A stretch of 34,368 bases of DNA from Welwitschia mirabilis (Eukaryota; Gnetophyta; Gnetopsida; Welwitschiales), in NCBI GenBank assembly GCA_051453625.1, contig JBOZIK010000001.1, positions 64,482,349 to 64,516,716 on the forward strand. Direction: 5' to 3'. The stretch's first letter is position 1, and the number at the start of each line of letters is the position of its first letter. Below the pieces are notes generated by a model that did no database searches, was not told where the DNA came from, and worked only from the letters and a program-made list of their open reading frames with translations. Shown here one piece after another: positions 30,116-34,368 of this stretch. Both the position numbers and the translations under genes were made by a program.

Positions 30116-31150
30116 ATGTGCTCCCAAGCAAAAGGTTTCTCAATTGTTAGGCCTCCATTGTTTGATGATGCGAATTATGAATATTGGAAGGCTAGAGTGA
30201 TAAATTTCCTTCAATCCATTAATGATAACATTGTAAATATTCTAACCAATGAATAAACAATAGCTACTTGCACTACAATTGAGGCATCTAAGGAGGCTTG
30301 TGTACTTGAAACCCAAGTATAAATGGACTTTATACGATAAGAGGGTTGCCAACCTCAATTATTAGGCTTTGAATGCCTGTTTTTGTGTAGTGAATGTTGA
30401 GGAGTTCAAGAGGATTGTCAATTACAAGGCAACAAAGGAAGCTTAGAACATGCTTCAAATTAAGATGTAAAGGAATCAACCTTATAGAGTAAGTTAGACT
30501 TTAGATGTTAATCTCACAATTTGAAGATCTTAAGATGGATGAAAAAGAGACCTTGTAAGAATTCTTTGCATAGCTAACAAACATAGTCGACTACTGCGCT
30601 CTATAGGAGTTGGAGAGAAGATGGGAAAAATCAAGAGTGGTAAAGAAAGTGCTTAGATCCTTACGTAAGCATTTGGATCCTAAGGCTATTGCTATTGAAG
30701 AAAGTAAGGATTTATAAAAATGTAGATTAATGAGTTTCAAGGTAACTCACAAACTTTTGAGCTTCGGTTTCCAAAAAACAAGAAAAGGGTCTTGCTTTGA
30801 AATGAGCTTATGATCAAGAAGAAAGTGAGAAATTTGATGGTGATACACTAGAAGATTCAAGACATTTCTATTTATGATAAAAAAATGAAGAACCAAGCAA
30901 GAGTACAAGAAAAGGAAACATCAACTCAATGAAGCTATTTGAGAGAAGAGAAGAAATATAATGCTATGCATGCAAGGGATTTGGATATATGACAAGTGAG
31001 TATCCAAACAATAAAAGAGAAAATGTAACACAAAGAGCAAGAAAAGGCACTTGTAGCTACATGGGATGATGATGATATAGAAGAAGAAGAGACTAACTCA
31101 TATGTTGAAGTTGAGACTAGTGGATGTATCTGTTTGATGGTAGCTGTTTC
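30116..31150 (+). pseudogene. RE-D gag, heavily decayed
   Basis: ATG at 30116 opens MCSQAKGFSIVRPPLFDD, then YEYWKARVINFLQ, matching the start of copia gag ('F.G.nY..Wk..M..fl'). The frame then breaks at many stops and shifts. Later words (VVKKVLRSL near 30640, DPKAIAIEESKDL near 30677) keep the order of the UBN2 domain. The zinc knuckle at 30962-31003 reads CYACKGFGYMTSEY: both zinc-binding positions after the first two Cys are Tyr. Protease and pol do not follow; by 31380 RE-E sequence begins. Confidence 0.75.
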
Positions 31151-31379
31151 ATCAAATTCATTAACGTAACATCAAAATTTGAGGCTTTTAATAATTGTGG
31201 TGGTGTAAGTCAAGCCTAAGCGATCACAACCCTTTTGCATGCCACATTCTAGCTTATCAAACCTCAAAAATCCCCTTATCACATCTAAAATTGTTAAACT
31301 CTCATCCTTAGACCAACTTATTGAATAGAGAGTTTGAATTCATAGGTAGAAAATTTAAATCCTTTTGGAGGTGTTGGCC
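31151..31379. other. junction between RE-D and RE-E
   Basis: Decayed sequence after the RE-D gag acidic region. I cannot assign it; it may be the end of the RE-D gag linker or truncated LTR of RE-E. Confidence 0.35.
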
Positions 31380-31490
31380 AACCTTAGAAGACAAGTTTGG
31401 ACATCTAGATCAGTTGTTGTTTTAGTTTCTTGTAATTTTTTGATAACACCCTATTCATCCCCTCCTCTAGGGTGCCATTCGATCCTAACA
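31380..31490 (+). repeat. truncated 5' LTR end of RE-E
   Basis: GATAACACCCTATTCATCCCCTCCTCTAGGGTGCC followed by GATCCTAACA matches the end of the RE-A and RE-C LTRs. Only about 55-110 bp is recognisable; the palindrome array and TATA box expected ~900 bp upstream are absent because RE-D gag occupies that place. The left junction is uncertain. Confidence 0.65.
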
Positions 31491-31491
31491 A

Positions 31492-31505
31492 TTGATATCA
31501 GAGTC
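31492..31505 (+). promoter_or_regulatory. primer binding site of RE-E
   Basis: TTGATATCAGAGTC: the initiator-Met complement with one G-to-A change, directly after the LTR end. Confidence 0.7.
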
Positions 31506-31551
31506 AAGTTCTCTAGATTTTGTACCTATATTTATGTTTGCAAGTACAATC

Positions 31552-32570
31552 ATGGCATCCTCCAGCTACACAAGCTACCTAGAAGGTCATGCAGTGTCCA
31601 GGCCTTCATTCTTCGATGGTAGCAACTATATTCACTAGAAGTCTAAGATGAGCATCTTTCTGACCTCTTTTCATTTAGATATTTGGGATATGGTGGAGCA
31701 AGGCTATTAACCTCCTAAGCAGGCTACTTCGAATGGAGTGGTTTCTCAAAAACCCAGAGGGGAGTGGGATAATGACGACAAAAGACAACTTCAGAACAAC
31801 ATAAGAGCTATGAATGCAATAATCTATGTGTTGTCAAATAAAGAGTATGACAGAATAGTCCAATAGACCAGTGCCAAAGAAATGTGGGAGACTTTGAGGG
31901 TGGCTCATGAAAGAATAAGCATTGTGAAGAATTCTAAACTTCACTCCTTACTACCAAATTCGAGAATATAAAGATGGAAGAATTGGGGTCAGTTGCGGCA
32001 TACACAACCAAGGTCAGCAACATTGTCAATAGCATGGGGGATTAGGTGAGAGAGTTCCAGGAAATCGAGTGGTAAGAAAAATCCTAAGAAGTCTCACTAC
32101 AAAATTTACACCTAAAGTGATAACAATTAAAGAGAGCAAGGACATAGATAAGATGAAGGTGGAAGAGCTAAAGGATCATGAATGGCTTATGAAGTGACTC
32201 TACTACCATAAGAAGAAGTGCCAGAACTGAAGAGTGTTGCATTAAAGGCAAATGATGATTCCTATGAAAGCTGCTTAAGTGAAGATCACATAGATGAAGA
32301 TGTAGCTCTTCTCACATAGAAGTTCAAGCATTTTCTACGTAAGAAGAAGGAATCAAAATACTCCAAAAGACTAGTCAAAGTCAAATTGACAAAGGTAAGA
32401 AATCTTTTCAATCTATTCAATGTTACGAATGCAAAGGTTCTGGACATATAATCGCAAATTGTGCAAACAATAAAAAGGACAAGAAAGACAAAGCCAAAGG
32501 AAAGAAAGTGTTTAAGGCTACATGAGATGATTCAGATGAAGAACAAGCTTTCTCTTGTGATGAAGATGAC
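31552..32570 (+). pseudogene. RE-E gag with intact first zinc knuckle
   Basis: ATG at 31552 begins MASSSYTSYLEGHAVSRPSF, the same gag start as RE-C. The capsid part continues with stops where the family has Trp or Gln (TAG at 31636, TAA in 'GY-stop-PP', TAG after 'RIVQ') and a frameshift near 31960. MWETLRVAHE is conserved. The zinc knuckle at 32421-32462, CYECKGSGHIIANC, is a complete CX2CX4HX4C. A TGA in place of Trp follows (near 32524), then the acidic region flows into the next entry. Confidence 0.8.
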
Positions 32571-33158
32571 ATGTTGGATTTTGGACTCCTTGTTGTAGCA
32601 GAAGAGGTAAGTACCCCTATCCTCTCTAGTTACTCAGATAATGATTCTTTTGCTAGCACTAGCCAGGGAATATCTGAAAATGAATTTCACGATTGTGATG
32701 ACTTAGATTTTGATCATGATGAGCTTTTAGATGCGTATGAGAAATTGTATTCGTTTAGTGTAGACCTAGAAAAGAAGAACATTTCTTACAAGAAGATAAT
32801 TGATAAATTGGAACATAATTTAGAAGAAGCTAATGCGAAAATAACTTCATTGACCCTTGAGATTCAAGATGCTAAAACTATAGCAACTCATTTAACCCAA
32901 GGAAATGAAAACTTAAACAAATTAGTAGGCTTAGGACGAAATCCTTCTGATAAATCAGGAATTGACAGTAGTAAGCTTAGCTTACCAATTCTTCAAAATT
33001 TTGGTCCTAGTATTAAATATGAGGCTTTTGCAAAAACAAGTCTTAAGTGTCACTATTGTAATAGACATGGTCATATCCAATTCAATCATTTCAAGTTAGG
33101 CATTCTAAACCTCAATGGGTCAAAAAGAAGAGTATGCCCTCACTGTTTGCTCATGTAG
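32571..33158 (+). pseudogene. RE-E gag C-terminal coiled coil and second zinc knuckle
   Basis: An open frame of 195 codons. The first third is acidic. About residues 52-115 (DAYEKLYSFSVDLEKKNISY through THLTQGNENL) form heptad-like patterns typical of a coiled coil. Then CHYCNRHGHIQFNH at 33048-33089 is a zinc knuckle in which the last Cys is His. A frameshift near 33095 separates it from the protease frame. Two knuckles around a coiled coil match Sirevirus gag. The upstream part is in the same frame apart from one stop. Confidence 0.8.
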
Positions 33159-34368
33159 CCTTCAAGGCCCAAGAAAGAGCTAAGTGGTATCTAGATAGTG
33201 GGTGTTCTAGGCACATGATAGGAGACAAAAACTTGCTTTCATCTTTTCAAAAGTATAATGGTGGAGAGGTAACAATTGGTGACAACAGCAAAGGATACAT
33301 TGTTGGAAAAGGAATTATTGTAGCTAATGATGAGTATCCAACTATTCATGATGTGTACTTGGTTAATGGACTGAAACATAACTTGTTNNNNNNNNNNNNN
33401 NNNNNNNNNNNNNNNNNNNNNNNNNNNNNNNNNNNNNNNNNNNNNNNNNNNNNNNNNNNNNNNNNNNNNNNNNNNNNNNNNNNNNNNACTTGGTTAATGG
33501 ACTGAAACATAACTTGTTGAGTATATCACAAATATGTGATAGAGGTAACATTGTGTCTTTTTATCAAGATAAGTGTATTATTCGCAATGCAACCACCAAC
33601 AAAGTTGTGCTCACTAGTAGTAGATCCAAGTGCATGTATGTAATTGGTAACAATAAGAATATAAATGAGAGATGTTACATGGCTAAAGAGGATGATATCA
33701 ACCTTTGGCATAAGAGATTGGGTCATGTGAGCCTTAAGGACTTAACTAACATTACCTCAAAGGAGATTGTGAAAGGAGTTCCAAAACTCAACATGAATCA
33801 AGTAAAGATGTGTGAATCATGTGCTAAAGGCAAGTTAATCAAATCAAGCTTCAAGAGTAAAACCATCAGAACTACCATGAGACCTCTAGACTTAATTCAT
33901 ATGGATTTGGTAGGACCAACTCAAACAAGGAGCATTGGTGGCAAAAGATATTTCCTTGTAATGGTTGATGATTTTTCACGTTATTGTTGGGTCTCTTTTC
34001 TTTTTAGCAAGGATGAAACTTTTGATGCCTTTGGCAAGATATTGAAGAGAATTCAAAATGAAAAAGGATATACCATTAAGACTATTTGCTTTGACAGAGG
34101 AGATGAGTTTGTAAATGAGAAATTTAAAAGCTATTGTGACTCTCATAGTATCTCATATCAACTCTTAGCTACAAGGACCCTTCAACAAAATGGTGTAGCT
34201 GAAAGAAAAAACAGAGTTTTAATAGAAATGTCCATGGCCATGTTAAGTGATCAATCTTTGTTTTAGTATTTTTGGGCAAAAGTAGTTAATATGGCTTGTT
34301 GCATTAGCAATAGAGTTTTTCTAAGACCCAACACAAGCAAAACTCCATATGAGTTATGGCATGGAAAA
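33134..34368 (+). pseudogene. RE-E protease and integrase (runs off the window)
   Basis: WYLDSGCSRHMIGD contains the intact protease D-S-G (33194-33202). The frame reaches an N gap at 33388. Collapsing the 31-bp duplicate on either side of the gap keeps the same frame into LLSISQICDRGNIVSFY and the integrase zinc site, with LWHKRLGH (HX4H, about 33700-33726) and CESC. The core has Asp (HMDLVGP, 33904), Asp (FDRGDEF, 34093) and Glu (GVAERKN, 34201), with 35 residues between the last two: an intact DD35E triad. TAG at 34264-34266 interrupts the frame, which then continues with YFWAKVVNMACC to the window end. The usual DRGGEF reads DRGDEF. Confidence 0.9.
33388..33487. other. assembly gap (100 N), flanks identical
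   Basis: The 31 bases 33357-33387 before the gap recur exactly at 33488-33518 after it. This is the pattern left when two overlapping contigs are joined with a default 100-N spacer. It lies inside the protease/integrase frame. Confidence 0.93.

Overview
This is flowering-plant nuclear DNA: AT-rich, intron-scale non-coding stretches, no bacterial gene organisation, LTR retrotransposons primed by initiator tRNA-Met, and a relic of the plant Mei2-like RNA-binding protein family. The species cannot be told from the sequence. The window is a retrotransposon graveyard. I find no intact host gene; nearly every recognisable protein segment is broken by stops, frameshifts or deletions. Five assembly gaps (N runs) interrupt it.

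Layout. (1) 1-2898: 3' end of a Sirevirus-like Ty1/copia element (RE-A), with an extra 3' ORF, polypurine tracts and the 3' LTR. It abuts an older minus-strand copia pol (2899-4560), so the insertion is nested. (2) 4561-9640: AT-rich DNA without recognisable genes. (3) 9640-11010: a decayed copia RNase H fragment, then a decayed Ty3/gypsy reverse transcriptase fragment. (4) 13400-14622, minus strand: a Mei2-like pseudogene with RRM1 and RRM2. (5) 14901-20627: a second copia element (RE-B) with ~168-bp LTRs, a 3-kb leader, decayed gag and protease, only the start of reverse transcriptase, and a tandem hairpin array before its 3' LTR. (6) 21664-28878: a structurally complete Sirevirus-like element (RE-C) with two ~1-kb LTRs, TG...CA ends and a 5-bp target duplication CTAGT on both sides. 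It lacks the integrase core and most of reverse transcriptase. (7) 30046-31150: a third copia relic (RE-D, PBS plus gag). (8) 31380 to the end: a fourth (RE-E), with the best-preserved protease and integrase, running off the window.

How the parts relate. RE-A, RE-C and RE-E share a gag type (zinc knuckle, acidic/coiled-coil region, second zinc knuckle), and RE-A and RE-C share LTR architecture and the 3' ORF; RE-E's 3' part lies outside the window. RE-C has lost its own pol, so any mobility would have needed proteins from a relative such as RE-E.

Most interesting signals. (a) The LTRs of RE-A and RE-C carry a 56-bp tandem array of GGACGTCC-type palindromes arranged in pairs about 22 bp apart; a related array lies inside RE-C just before the 3' ORF. 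(b) RE-B carries four tandem 7-bp-stem/7-nt-loop hairpins whose stems differ by compensatory changes while the loop is almost constant. (c) The N gap at 33388-33487 is flanked by the same 31 bp on both sides, so it is very probably an assembly artefact that splits a continuous protease-integrase reading frame.
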